Assembly (NCBI GenBank): GCA_014055465.1
Contig: WIAF01000006.1
Location: forward strand, 124,001 to 188,000
Length of the DNA stretch: 64,000 nt
Source: Nitrospira sp. CR1.1
GTDB taxonomy: Bacteria > Nitrospirota > Nitrospiria > Nitrospirales > Nitrospiraceae
Direction of reading: 5' to 3'
Shown: one piece after another, positions 33,934-42,986 of the stretch
Layout of the letters: each line of letters starts with the position of its first letter
Position numbering within the stretch: position 1 is the first letter of the stretch
Position numbers and translations under genes: made by a program
The notes under the pieces: model-generated
Databases searched by the model: none
What the model saw: the letters and a program-made list of their open reading frames with translations, nothing else
Told to the model about the DNA's origin: nothing

Positions 33934-36743
33934 TGGACCGCCTTCAGTTGAGTCAATGACGCGGGCTCGAGCAACAGCAGTTCCGCCGCGGGCACCACCC
34001 CATCCGCGCCCATGGCCGGACGATCGGCAATCAGACGCGGCTGAATCGCCGGCAGCGACTGGCCTGTGCGCGCGAACCGGTCCAGGTCCACCGCCACGAC
34101 ACCGGGAACCGCCTGTATCGCGGCGATGACCTCACTCAGCGCAACCGGCTGCCCAAAGGCTCTAGCCTCGAAGGCATACCGTTGCTCAAGGTCGGCGGAG
34201 ATCGCGTCCATCACGGCATCGGTCACATGGTCCGGATCGATCGTGACCGTGCCGTCGATCTCGAACCAGGCCTGCCGATAGGGCCTTATCGTGAACGCCA
34301 CGAAGGGATCACCGTACGTGCGCAGCGACGCTTCCAACTTCGTGATGACGGAGCCGCTTTCATCCAATAGTTCCCCAGCCGGTCCGGCGACCGTGAGGAA
34401 GATGCTCCGCTTGCGGCCATCCCACACCCACACGGCCTGAGCCTTGGCGACGCCCGAGAACGTCCTGGCGAAGTCTTCGTAATCCTGCAACGACACCGCG
34501 CGATCCAGTGTCAGCACCGTCATCGGTGCGTTCGTGCGCGCGTCGTCCCTCGACTCCGGATCTTCGGCTCCCTGCGCGGCTTCCGGATTGACGACACCTG
34601 TTAACCCGAGCGGTCGGCTCATCAGCAAACTCAATTGCCCGGCCCGCGCGAGTCCGCCAAGACCGATGCCCTTACGGTACTCGGCCCGCACGTTGTTCTG
34701 GCCGGTCGGCAACCGCGCTCCCGTGATGCCATCGCCGAACCGGATTGTGGTGCGTCCCTCGTCGTCCCGCCTCGTGATGTAAATACGCTCGGTGGGGCCA
34801 TGCCCGTAGAAAAACGGGACTTCCTCCCACAACACTTCGTTGACGTAGACCTTCAGCGTCGAGGCTGAACCGTCCGGCGTATCAGCGCTGACATAGGTCA
34901 CAGGCGGTTGACGCAAGGTGAACTGCTGATACGTCGTGGACGCGTCGCCGCTGCCTAACGGTTCCTTCACGCTTTCGCCGTGAGTAGCGGCGGCCACGTT
35001 GGCATTGATGCGAACCGTGGTGCGCTCGTACACATTGGCCAGCGCCGTGGCGAGTTGAATAGTCGTCCGATCGCGATCCTGGATGATGCTGGTCCCGATC
35101 GCCTCGTCGATGAAGACGATCTCCGACACCGTTTCAGTGGCGGGATCCGACGCGACGAGCTCGATGTCCCCTGCGCTGACATCCAAGAACCCCGCGTGGC
35201 CGTCGCGATCCATCAAAGGCAACCGCAACAGCGGCGGGACGGATTGAGTCAGCGACGCGCCGAACTCCTCCGGCGTCAACGGGAGCAGCGACGATCCCGC
35301 CACGGTTGCCGGAGCACCGATCATGTGCAGTAGGTCACCCGGTGTCAGCAGGACCGAGCCCCCAGCATCCAGGACCAGAGCCGGCGGTGGTTGAGATCCG
35401 CCTAGCGGTACCTTGTGTCCCTTGAATGGGGCGGGCGCCGGATGTTTCAGGCGAACCGCCTGGCAAACGCCGGTCACGGCAAGTGGCCGTCCCGTCATCA
35501 GACCGTCCACCAGTTGATCGAATGCCAGCCTCTCGCCGTAGAGCGGATACAGCAGCGGCAAGGCGGCCGGGGTGAGTTCTTCGCTCTGAGCCGAGATCGT
35601 CATGGTGCGCAGCAGATCCAGCTTCGAGTCAGCGCCCTTCGTCCAGCCTGCGCTCAGACTGAGCCTCGTTCCATTCCCGGCAATGCCGTACCGGGCTACC
35701 GAGCGATGGACCACCTCGGTGACGGTGGCAAAGGTCCACATGCGTGTGCCGTTCGCCGGATCGTCTTGCTCGACGACGGCGAAACTATCCTTCAGGATCT
35801 TGTCGTTGCGGCTGCTGAGGGTGATGAAGGTCACCGTCTCATCGGCGTCCAGCGCCCACTCGCTGAATGTGCCCTGAAACACGCCGCTGCTGTTGTACTG
35901 CGGCTGTAATGGCGCATTGTGCCCGAATGGCGAGGCCTGGCTTCGCAGGACATAGACCCCCGGCTTGGTCGCCGCGATGGTTTTTGCACTGATGGATATC
36001 GTTGCGAGCAAGAGCTTCGTGCTGCGGCGATCAGGATCTGATACCACCCCGGTCACACGGCGAATCGAGGCTTCAAAGCCACTGCCGCTCTCCGCCACAA
36101 TCAACACCACCTCCCCGACAGTCAGACTGATGTTCGCGCCGGCCACCCACAACTCCGGCATGTTCCAACTCAGCGGTTGCGTGGCGGTCTGCTGGGCCAG
36201 GAGCGCATTCCACGCCGGCCTCGCTTCGATGGCCTCAACCGTCTCGAAGGTCTGCGGTTGCTCATCCGGCCCGGGAACCGTCTGAATTTTCGTGCCGACG
36301 GCCAAGGTGATCGGCAGGGTCGCCTGTGCCGGCAGACCGGGATTGTCCTCCAGCGTGAAAGCCAGATGCGTGGCGGCAGCCAAGCCGGGGCCGAGTTGAT
36401 ACCCGAGCAGGCGCGACTGCTCCAAGATGGAAAGCCGCTCCGTGGCTGTCCGCAGATAGGCTTCATTGGCGATGCGTTCCTGATAAAAGGTAAGGATGTC
36501 GCCGGTGACGGCCCAGGCGTCCAGCAGCGCGATGGTGAAATCATCGTCGGCGCGTGTTCGCAGCCCGCGCAAGACCGGCCACTGGCTGTCGGAAAGCCGC
36601 GCATGGAGACTCTGACGAAACGTCTGGTAGGTCCCGACGCGATAGGCGATCGCCGAAAGGCCGGGTCGATTGAAGAGCAAGCCGGGAGTGGCGGCCTCGA
36701 TGCCGGCGCAGCAGCCGCATTCATTCCGAACGTCCTGACTCAT
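33930..36743 (-). CDS. Putative baseplate assembly protein, gpJ-like (second copy)
   Basis: A 937-residue baseplate protein of the J type. The opening MSQDVRNECGCCAGIEAATP and FTIALLDAWAVTGDILTFYQERIANEAYLRTATERLSILEQSRLLGY are the family signature. The core VRAEYRKGIGLGGLARAGQLSLL and DRAVSLQDYEDFARTFSGVAKAQAVWV matches gp47/gpJ C-terminal regions. It overlaps the first J-like gene by 4 nt (ATGA). J proteins form the wedge around the spike hub. Two J-like proteins, as here, match Afp11/Afp12-type pairs. Confidence 0.9.
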   Translation of the reverse strand: MSQDVRNECGCCAGIEAATPGLLFNRPGLSAIAYRVGTYQTFRQSLHARLSDSQWPVLRGLRTRADDDFTIALLDAWAVTGDILTFYQERIANEAYLRTATERLSILEQSRLLGYQLGPGLAAATHLAFTLEDNPGLPAQATLPITLAVGTKIQTVPGPDEQPQTFETVEAIEARPAWNALLAQQTATQPLSWNMPELWVAGANISLTVGEVVLIVAESGSGFEASIRRVTGVVSDPDRRSTKLLLATISISAKTIAATKPGVYVLRSQASPFGHNAPLQPQYNSSGVFQGTFSEWALDADETVTFITLSSRNDKILKDSFAVVEQDDPANGTRMWTFATVTEVVHRSVARYGIAGNGTRLSLSAGWTKGADSKLDLLRTMTISAQSEELTPAALPLLYPLYGERLAFDQLVDGLMTGRPLAVTGVCQAVRLKHPAPAPFKGHKVPLGGSQPPPALVLDAGGSVLLTPGDLLHMIGAPATVAGSSLLPLTPEEFGASLTQSVPPLLRLPLMDRDGHAGFLDVSAGDIELVASDPATETVSEIVFIDEAIGTSIIQDRDRTTIQLATALANVYERTTVRINANVAAATHGESVKEPLGSGDASTTYQQFTLRQPPVTYVSADTPDGSASTLKVYVNEVLWEEVPFFYGHGPTERIYITRRDDEGRTTIRFGDGITGARLPTGQNNVRAEYRKGIGLGGLARAGQLSLLMSRPLGLTGVVNPEAAQGAEDPESRDDARTNAPMTVLTLDRAVSLQDYEDFARTFSGVAKAQAVWVWDGRKRSIFLTVAGPAGELLDESGSVITKLEASLRTYGDPFVAFTIRPYRQAWFEIDGTVTIDPDHVTDAVMDAISADLEQRYAFEARAFGQPVALSEVIAAIQAVPGVVAVDLDRFARTGQSLPAIQPRLIADRPAMGADGVVPAAELLLLEPASLTQLKAVQ

Positions 36744-39223
36744 TTCCCCCCTCCCAACGTCATGGTCAACCGGCCATGCTCCGGGAAGTTGCGATCATTG
36801 TCCAAACGGGGAATTTCCAGCGCAGCCATGTTCAGCCGTCCACTATCCAGCCCTGTCGTCTCCGGCACCCCCTGCCGCTGAAACGTCCGCACTTCCACCG
36901 ACTCGACACCCGTGACCTGATGGGCGGCCCCATAGAGCGCACTGAGATACACCGGCTGTCCGAAGGTCCAGAGATCGGGATGGAAGAGTCCACGGCCTCC
37001 ATCCGGCAGATCGCGGTTGCTGAGGACATCGAGCAGTTCACCTTCGACATCGCTCCGGAAATGATCGGGCCGCACACAGACATGCAGATCGATTTCCAAC
37101 GACACGAACTGCGGGCCGTCGACCTCCACATCATGACCGGCCATGCGATACCGCTCGAGATGCGCGCGAATGCCGGTCTCGAATTCGTCTGAGATACCGG
37201 CGCCTCCTTCACGATCGACCGTCACAAACACCGTGTGCCAACTCCCCGTCCAGCGAAATGTGGCGGCGGCCCGCTGCACGTCGGCTCGACGTTCGGTGAT
37301 CTCGGCATAGTCGGGTTCTGTCACGGCGCGTTCCTGAACGCGATAGGCCACGGGTGCTCGCTGACGCACGTCCTGCAACGATTCCGGATCCTGACCGCCG
37401 ACGGCCGGCAACGGATTACGTACCAGGGTGATTTCGGGAATGGCGAGTGCGATGTGGACCAACGAATCGCCCCCGATGTTTCCCGCACGGCCATTCCCCA
37501 CGCGATACCGAGCGGTGAACACCGTACCCGACTCAGGCCGGCGACCGTGCACGTCGTCCCCGAAGCGAATCGTGCCACTGCCGTCATTCTCTACCTCCAC
37601 GACATACTCATCCGCCTCCGCACCGCTGTTGAGGAGGTCTCGCCGCGCCGTCCACGTTGTGGTCTCTGTGCCTTTGATTCCCGTCAAGCTGATGGACGGC
37701 TGTGCCTCTCGCAAGTCCCATTGCAGCGCAGTCCGGGCCGAGTTTGCATGGTCGTAGGCAGGCCCGGCATGTGTGAGCGGCCCTTGAGACAGACTCGGCC
37801 TGAAGCGCGGTGCAATCGATTCACGAGTGAGCAGGGCGCATTGATCCGCTTCCTTCGACCGGGGCCTGAACAGGAACGGCTCCGGCACAGATCCCAACTC
37901 CTCTCCTTCCAACGTCACTCCATGATCCGCCAAGACCAGGTTGCCTCTCGCCACGCTGACAGCATCACGATAGCCGGCGCTCGTGGCTGCAGAGAGACAG
38001 AATGGAAACAGCAGAGCATCTTCTTGATGCCACGTGATTTCCGTGATCAGCTGGTTCGTGACCGGGTCTCTGAGCGGTCCGCCCCCTGAAGCCGTTGCCA
38101 CGACTCGATCGAGACGCACCACATGACGTCTGGTGGGATCGGCATCCGAGACTGACCCCGTTTCCGGCCCCAGGACTTCCTCGAACAAAAGGATCGTGCC
38201 CGGCTTCAGCTGCGGATGATGCCCGGCGAGAGTGGCCGAGATTGAGCCCTTCGGCAGGCAACACCGTTGATCACTCCAACTATAAAACCGCAGCTCGTTA
38301 TGGTCGGCATAGAGAGACTGTAGGGACTCCATCGCTTCAAACAGCATGTCGGCCAGTTCGTAGGCTCGCGGATCGTCGGCGATGGCGACCTGTTGCCCCG
38401 GAATGAGCGTCGTAAACTTCGTCCCGATGGGAATCGCCGGATTGGCCGGATCGACCCGCACCACGTCGGCAGAGACCTGGACATGTACCCAGGTCCTCGC
38501 GTTACAACCCTCACTCATGTAGTAGTCCATCAGACGAGCGTGGCGTCGGACAGAGATGCGGCGCCGCGCCGTACCCAGATAGGCTTCCGTCGCGACCGCA
38601 TCCTGCTGGTAACTCAATTGATCAGCGGTATAGGCCAAGACCTCGACCAACATGACCCCGAGATCGGCGGGACTGCGCTCCTTCCATTGCGGCATCACTG
38701 CCGACATCCGGTCGAGCATGACGCGGCGGAAACTCGCATAGTCCTTGGCCAGATAATCGATCACCGGCGCCGGTGCCGGCACCTCCGGGCAGATGTGTTG
38801 CGGCGCACAATCGAAGGGGCTGGGGCATTCGACCTTGAATGAAAATTCGATCGCGGCCAGTTGCGGGTCGACTCCAGCAGGCGCCGCATCATTCAAGGCA
38901 TCGGTCACCAGACGCAGGACGTAGGTCGAAAAGTCTCCGGCCTGATCCACTTCGACGGTCAGCACGTTGGCGGACGATCCGCTGCCGACGAGCACGGACA
39001 ACACATGGAACGTGGTGATGCGCTCTCCACCTTCGAGTCTGATGTTGCTCGTCGTCAGCGTCAACGAACCCAGAGGTTTCACAAAATGAAGTTCGAGCTT
39101 TCGTTGCCGCTCGGCCTCCGTCGGCGCGGCGTGATCGATGACTTCGAGATAGTCGATCCCGTTCAGGGTCGGATGATTGCGAACGACCTGACGGCGCAAG
39201 GCATCGCAACAGGAATATCTCAC
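36740..39223 (-). CDS. Baseplate J/gp47-like protein (first copy)
   Basis: An 827-residue baseplate wedge protein. The GTG at 39223 was chosen because AGGAGG lies seven bases upstream and it overlaps the gp25 stop as GTGA. The in-frame ATG at 39346 would read back through gp25. Family marks include DYLAKDYASFRRVMLDRMSAVMPQWKERSPADLGVMLVEVLAYTADQLSYQQDAVATEAYLGTARRRISVRRHARLMDYYMSEG and DPESLQDVRQRAPVAYRVQERAVTEPDYAEITER. It probably forms the baseplate with gp25 and the second J-like protein. Confidence 0.92.
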   Translation of the reverse strand: MRYSCCDALRRQVVRNHPTLNGIDYLEVIDHAAPTEAERQRKLELHFVKPLGSLTLTTSNIRLEGGERITTFHVLSVLVGSGSSANVLTVEVDQAGDFSTYVLRLVTDALNDAAPAGVDPQLAAIEFSFKVECPSPFDCAPQHICPEVPAPAPVIDYLAKDYASFRRVMLDRMSAVMPQWKERSPADLGVMLVEVLAYTADQLSYQQDAVATEAYLGTARRRISVRRHARLMDYYMSEGCNARTWVHVQVSADVVRVDPANPAIPIGTKFTTLIPGQQVAIADDPRAYELADMLFEAMESLQSLYADHNELRFYSWSDQRCCLPKGSISATLAGHHPQLKPGTILLFEEVLGPETGSVSDADPTRRHVVRLDRVVATASGGGPLRDPVTNQLITEITWHQEDALLFPFCLSAATSAGYRDAVSVARGNLVLADHGVTLEGEELGSVPEPFLFRPRSKEADQCALLTRESIAPRFRPSLSQGPLTHAGPAYDHANSARTALQWDLREAQPSISLTGIKGTETTTWTARRDLLNSGAEADEYVVEVENDGSGTIRFGDDVHGRRPESGTVFTARYRVGNGRAGNIGGDSLVHIALAIPEITLVRNPLPAVGGQDPESLQDVRQRAPVAYRVQERAVTEPDYAEITERRADVQRAAATFRWTGSWHTVFVTVDREGGAGISDEFETGIRAHLERYRMAGHDVEVDGPQFVSLEIDLHVCVRPDHFRSDVEGELLDVLSNRDLPDGGRGLFHPDLWTFGQPVYLSALYGAAHQVTGVESVEVRTFQRQGVPETTGLDSGRLNMAALEIPRLDNDRNFPEHGRLTMTLGGGK

Positions 39224-39585
39224 GCGCCCCCTCCTTGCACGAAGGTTCCGACGACGCGGGTACCCGTCTGCCTGATCACATACTGCACTGTGACACGCAA
39301 CGTCGAATCCACAGCCTCCACCTGCACCGACTCCACCAGGATCCATTCGCCCAGCCAGCGCTGCAACGAGCTTTGCACCAAAACCTGGGTAGTCGCGGCC
39401 AGGACCGCACTGTTGGGCGAGAAGACCAACTGCAGGAGCCCACTGCCGAAATCCGGCCGCATGACCCGTTCACCGGGATGGGTGAACAACACCTGCTCGA
39501 TCAGGTCGCGAATGTGGTCGGCGTCGTCTGCCCCGGCGGTGCGGCCACGCGCATCGAACCGATAGGGAAAATCCACCTGTACCAT
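39220..39585 (-). CDS. gp25/GPW-like baseplate protein
   Basis: A 121-residue lysozyme-like wedge protein of the gp25 family (Afp9 counterpart). DADHIRDLIEQVLFTHPGERVMRPDFGSGLLQLVFSPN is the standard signature, and LVQSSLQRWLGEWILVESVQVE follows. It ends 3 bases after the start of the J-like gene, giving a 4-nt overlap. gp25 initiates sheath polymerisation at the baseplate. Confidence 0.95.
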   Translation of the reverse strand: MVQVDFPYRFDARGRTAGADDADHIRDLIEQVLFTHPGERVMRPDFGSGLLQLVFSPNSAVLAATTQVLVQSSLQRWLGEWILVESVQVEAVDSTLRVTVQYVIRQTGTRVVGTFVQGGGA

Positions 39586-39587
39586 CG

Positions 39588-39911
39588 TTACACCCCCATG
39601 ACCCGGGTTTGGGTAACCGACGCGAGCAGCGGCGTGCCGGAGGGTGCGCAGATCGCCTGACTATCGATCAGCAACAGCGGCAGGCCGTTGCTCGTCACCC
39701 GGGTGGCCGCCGTGATGTATTGCGCGGTGACGCAGGGGCCGTTCGCAGCTGTCGGTGGCGGCAGCGTGCAGCCAGCCACGACAAAGAGGCTGTTCATGGC
39801 CACCGTCGGCTGCCCGCTGACGAGGACGCGTGGATTCGGCGCCACCGGCGTCGCCTGCCCCGCATGCGCACACATGACCGTCGCCCCGAGGTGAAGCAAG
39901 AATCCCGGCAT
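39588..39911 (-). CDS. PAAR-like spike-tip protein
   Basis: A 107-residue protein starting MPGFLLHLGATVMCAHAGQATP, the usual opening of the PAAR-like tip proteins in eCIS. Cysteines at VMCAH, AGCTLPPP, GPCV and AICAPSG could bind the tip metal. GGAGGG lies eight bases before the chosen ATG; an in-frame extension to 40019 runs into the dispersed repeat and is rejected. It would cap the spike (Afp8/Afp10 position) and could carry cargo. It is 2 bp before gp25. Confidence 0.85.
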   Translation of the reverse strand: MPGFLLHLGATVMCAHAGQATPVAPNPRVLVSGQPTVAMNSLFVVAGCTLPPPTAANGPCVTAQYITAATRVTSNGLPLLLIDSQAICAPSGTPLLASVTQTRVMGV

Positions 39912-39978
39912 CAGCTTGCCCTCCATGAATAGTTCACAGCTTGCATATAACTGTCTGCACAAACGCCACGATGATTCG

Positions 39979-40134
39979 CTTCTAGCCAGAAGCGGCAAAT
40001 CCTTCGGCATGATGCTCAAAACGGCTGTTCAGCAAGGCCGCAGTCAGTGAAGGCCCGAGGCGTACCCTTGCGGTACGTTGAGGGCCTGAACGCAACGAGA
40101 ACGCCGCTGGCGGACGTTTTCAGCATCATGCTAG
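39979..40134 (+). repeat. Dispersed hairpin repeat, copy 3 (inside the eCIS operon)
   Basis: Core 40007-40131 is 125 bp, the same length as copy 1, with ends GCATGATGCT and AGCATCATGC. Relative to copies 1 and 2 the AGCGGC/GCCGCT stem is replaced by the paired GGCCC/GGGCC, and the terminal pair also changes on both sides. CGTACC/GGTACG caps the hairpin. Its right end supplies the TAG stop of the spike gene. It opens a 219-bp gap in an otherwise tightly packed operon. Confidence 0.85.
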
Positions 40135-40646
40135 ATGATTGTGAGGGCGCCATTGTTAATCGTGACCGCCGGCCCCACCAACGTCACCATCGCGCCCTTG
40201 CCGTTTTGAATGTAAATCCCCGTGTCGTTCACAATGAGCGTGGCCCCGGTCGCACTCTTCAGCATGATCCCTCCTGTTGGACCCGGTACGTCGCTGATCA
40301 CGATCGCATTCTGTGCCCCCGTCTGCAGGACGATGTTCGGGCTAGCCGGAATCCCGGCCAATGCCAGGACCGGCACTTCGGCGACGCTGCCATACCAACA
40401 GCCGCTCCAGATCGGGTAGTCGATATTCCCCTGCTCGAACTCGACCCAGACGCCCGCACCGATTTGCGGCAGCATGTAGGCGCCCATTTGTTTGCCGCTC
40501 GTGGGAAAACAGGGCATGGCCCACGAGGTCGGAATCAACCCGGCGACATCCGGCACCTGGACCTGCAACCTCCCCATCTGCATAGGATCGATATTGTTTA
40601 AGACCGTGCCGCGATACTTGCCGTAGTATTTTTGCGCGTCGCTCAT
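40131..40646 (-). CDS. Phage baseplate assembly protein V-like spike
   Basis: A 171-residue gpV/VgrG-type spike. The OB-fold domain is GKYRGTVLNNIDPMQMGRLQVQVPDV, followed by WAMPCFPTSGKQMGAYMLPQIGAGVWVEFEQGNIDYPIWSGCWYG, and a beta-helical end (TGGIMLKSATGATLIVNDTGIYIQNGKGAMVTL). It matches the Afp8 counterpart and forms the central spike on the hub. ATGA overlap with the hub gene. Its stop codon lies in the edge of repeat copy 3. Confidence 0.93.
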   Translation of the reverse strand: MSDAQKYYGKYRGTVLNNIDPMQMGRLQVQVPDVAGLIPTSWAMPCFPTSGKQMGAYMLPQIGAGVWVEFEQGNIDYPIWSGCWYGSVAEVPVLALAGIPASPNIVLQTGAQNAIVISDVPGPTGGIMLKSATGATLIVNDTGIYIQNGKGAMVTLVGPAVTINNGALTII

Positions 40647-41785
40647 ACCGGCACCAGCGGCGTGAGAGAGACCAATCCGTTCCGCGTGAGACGAAAACTT
40701 TGTTTACAACTCCCGCGCTTGATCGTCGTCGTCACGCTGTCCACGTAATACAAACCGTCAAAAGCCAACCCGGCGCCACGCACCCCGACCAGGCCGCGCG
40801 CCGTCAAGAGCCGCCCATACCGCGCGACATCGAGGGACCCGCTCCCCGTCACCGCGTCCATCGATTCGCTCGATGCCTTCAGCCCCTCGTTGAGCGCCTC
40901 CGGCGCGGACAGTTTTCCCGTGGCCTTCAGCATCGACAGTTTTGTCACCGGGGGACCGACCAGGCCCAACGGCGGCTGTAACGGGTTGATGTCGGGAATC
41001 GGAATGGGAATAGGCACCTTGGTCAACGCGTTGTGAATCATCACGATGGGCAGGTCCTTCTTCGTCGAGTTGAACTGAAAAGCGAGCGACTCCACATTGC
41101 GATCGAAATCCATATCGACATTGAGCGCCGGTTGTGGAACGCCCACCTTCAATTGCGGCCCCCAATAGGCCGTGTTCGTGCCGGGCACGGGACCCGGATC
41201 GATGTAGAACACATAGCCGGCAGCTTCCGCCAATTGAAGGATGTAATTGAGATCTGTGCCCTGCTGCGATGGAATCCGCATCGTGGGGATCGGCACATCA
41301 AACCCGATCGGCGGGATGGCCAACGGAATCACGCCGAAGACGGCATACTTTGCCAGGATCGTCGTGACGCGAAGATTGGCCGGCATGGCGGGGAACGGCA
41401 ATCCGTCGAACGCTTGCAGATCCATGACCTTGGTAAGATCCTCGCCGGTGATCGTCAGCGTCGACTCTCCCGGCTTGTCGCCGGAGGTGATTTCCTGGTT
41501 GGTGATGACCCCGTCCATCAGCACGTGGGGAATCAAATTGATGGTCGCCACCAGAATCACGCGCATCAGCGGCGTCCGCGTCGCCGCAACCAGGAATGCC
41601 TGCTGCAGAGGCGACTTGTTCTGAATCGTGAACTGCAACTGAAACCCGCCGGCCATGCCGGTCGCGCTGGTCACCTGCACCTCGGTCAGCGCATCCAGCA
41701 CCGGCTGGGGAACGGGAAACGGGACCACCGGCCCCGCCAGCATTGTCAGATGGACACCCTTAAGCACCGGGAACCCCCGTGACAC
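40643..41785 (-). CDS. Phage late control D-like tail hub protein
   Basis: A 380-residue gpD/gp27-type hub. LKGVHLTMLAGPVVPFPVPQ is the characteristic start, then EVQVTSATGMAGGFQLQFTI, VITNQEITSGDKPGESTLTITGEDLTKVMDL, and QQGTDLNYILQLAEAAGYVFYIDPG. The start at 41785, although overlapping the LysM gene by 26 nt, keeps the conserved VHLT segment. It ends in an ATGA overlap with the spike gene. The hub joins tube and spike. Confidence 0.9.
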   Translation of the reverse strand: MSRGFPVLKGVHLTMLAGPVVPFPVPQPVLDALTEVQVTSATGMAGGFQLQFTIQNKSPLQQAFLVAATRTPLMRVILVATINLIPHVLMDGVITNQEITSGDKPGESTLTITGEDLTKVMDLQAFDGLPFPAMPANLRVTTILAKYAVFGVIPLAIPPIGFDVPIPTMRIPSQQGTDLNYILQLAEAAGYVFYIDPGPVPGTNTAYWGPQLKVGVPQPALNVDMDFDRNVESLAFQFNSTKKDLPIVMIHNALTKVPIPIPIPDINPLQPPLGLVGPPVTKLSMLKATGKLSAPEALNEGLKASSESMDAVTGSGSLDVARYGRLLTARGLVGVRGAGLAFDGLYYVDSVTTTIKRGSCKQSFRLTRNGLVSLTPLVPV

Positions 41786-42119
41786 CTTCCGGCAATGCGA
41801 TGTGCACCACCATATCTAACCGTTCGACCAACGCGTCCGGCCGGACCGCATCGTTCGCATCGCACAAGCGCCAATATTGCTCCGGATCGCCAAGATACGT
41901 GCTGGCGAGATGGTCCAGCCGCTCACCGGCCACCACGCGATGTTCCTGCACGACGGTAAACCGGTCGCTCGCCGGCACGAATCGCCGCCGCAAATGCACC
42001 ACCATGGTCCCGTCACTCCCGACGACCGACGTAGTCTTCACCCCGTAGTACCGACTCGTCGGCGGGAAAGGATTGGGTTTGAGCGCACTGTCCAATAGTG
42101 TCTGTAGTGGATCGGCCAT
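41760..42119 (-). CDS. LysM-like tail protein (gpX-type)
   Basis: A 119-residue protein from MADPLQT, with GGAG seven bases upstream. After a beta-rich head (VVHLRRRFVPASDRF) comes a LysM-like domain: HRVVAGERLDHLASTYLGDPEQYWRLCDANDAVRPDAL. This matches tail protein X-type or Afp7 C-terminal domains. An in-frame extension to 42218 passes through a simple tandem repeat and is rejected. It overlaps the hub gene by 26 nt. Confidence 0.88.
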   Translation of the reverse strand: MADPLQTLLDSALKPNPFPPTSRYYGVKTTSVVGSDGTMVVHLRRRFVPASDRFTVVQEHRVVAGERLDHLASTYLGDPEQYWRLCDANDAVRPDALVERLDMVVHIALPEGVTGVPGA

Positions 42120-42150
42120 TGTGGACTCCAAGTAGCTATCAGCTCCGAGT

Positions 42151-42221
42151 CGTATTTCGTATTTCGTATTTCGTGAAGGACGCGTTCCAGCTTTTCTGAG
42201 CGACGCGTCACGCTTCACGAA
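42151..42221. repeat. Tandem 7-mer and inverted repeat in an operon spacer
   Basis: Three tandem copies of CGTATTT (42151-42171) lead into an inverted repeat TTCGTGAAG (42170-42178) / CTTCACGAA (42213-42221) with two ACGCGT hexamers inside. The element fills most of the 148-bp gap between the CIS-tube and LysM genes. It is a probable non-coding hairpin; it might act in mRNA processing or be a minor mobile relic. Confidence 0.6.
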
Positions 42222-42267
42222 CGACGCTCCCTTCCAGCCATCAGCCCTGCACCACGCTAAGACCCAT

Positions 42268-42918
42268 TCACGGAATCCCCGTCAGTCCGAGCGCCCCCAA
42301 CGTGCCGCTGTGCGCCTTCGCGCGCAGCCCTTCCTTTTGTTGCAGATAACTCATGAACAAGCTGCCTGCCTTATGCGTAAATCCCACATCGTCGATGGAC
42401 AACACCCGCATGCCCAGGCTCACCTTCGCGCGGATAGGATTGAGGTTCGGATCGAATGCCTCCTCCGTCACACTGAAATCGGTCAACCGCACGGGAATGA
42501 CGCGGTGTTGCCCAAAGACAAACAGCGGCAAGGCGGTCTCCATCGGAAGAATTTCGAGCGTGCCCAGACTGGACAACGTATGGTTCGTGGTCAATTGTGC
42601 CGTGCTGGGATACAGCAGGGTTTCGAGGGCTGCGAGCTGGGGAGAGATACCGGCGTCTCCAACCGTGCGGTCTCCGGCTTCCATGTCGTCGGTGGCGTCG
42701 ATTTCCGCCTCCAGCTTGATGGTCTCCACCGCTGGCCCCTTCAGCCGGAGCGCTTCGGACCGATCTCCTCCCTCACTCACTCCCTGTATTTGAAGGCTGC
42801 GGCTGAGTGACTCCGGGTTGTATTGAAGCGCGATGATCCGTTGAACCTGCGCGGTGGCCGGATCGATCAGCACAATGCCACCCTTGAGGAGTTTGGGGGA
42901 ACCGGTAAAGGATGTCAT
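42268..42918 (-). CDS. CIS tube-baseplate adaptor protein (Afp7-like N-terminal domain)
   Basis: A 216-residue protein from MTSFTG, with GAGAGG ten bases upstream; a GTG three codons earlier is the alternative. LIDPATAQVQRIIALQYNPESLSRSLQIQGV is the hallmark of CIS tube-initiation proteins. PVRLTDFSVTEEAFDPNLNPIRAKVSLGMRVLS closes the domain. With the separate LysM protein downstream it appears to be a split form of the usual Afp7-type (tube domain plus LysM) protein. It starts the inner tube on the hub. Confidence 0.85.
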   Translation of the reverse strand: MTSFTGSPKLLKGGIVLIDPATAQVQRIIALQYNPESLSRSLQIQGVSEGGDRSEALRLKGPAVETIKLEAEIDATDDMEAGDRTVGDAGISPQLAALETLLYPSTAQLTTNHTLSSLGTLEILPMETALPLFVFGQHRVIPVRLTDFSVTEEAFDPNLNPIRAKVSLGMRVLSIDDVGFTHKAGSLFMSYLQQKEGLRAKAHSGTLGALGLTGIP

Positions 42919-42986
42919 GGGTGCCACGCCTCTCAGCTCATCATGTGCGACGCATCATCCGATCGCCGTCTTTCCCGAAGCAACCT

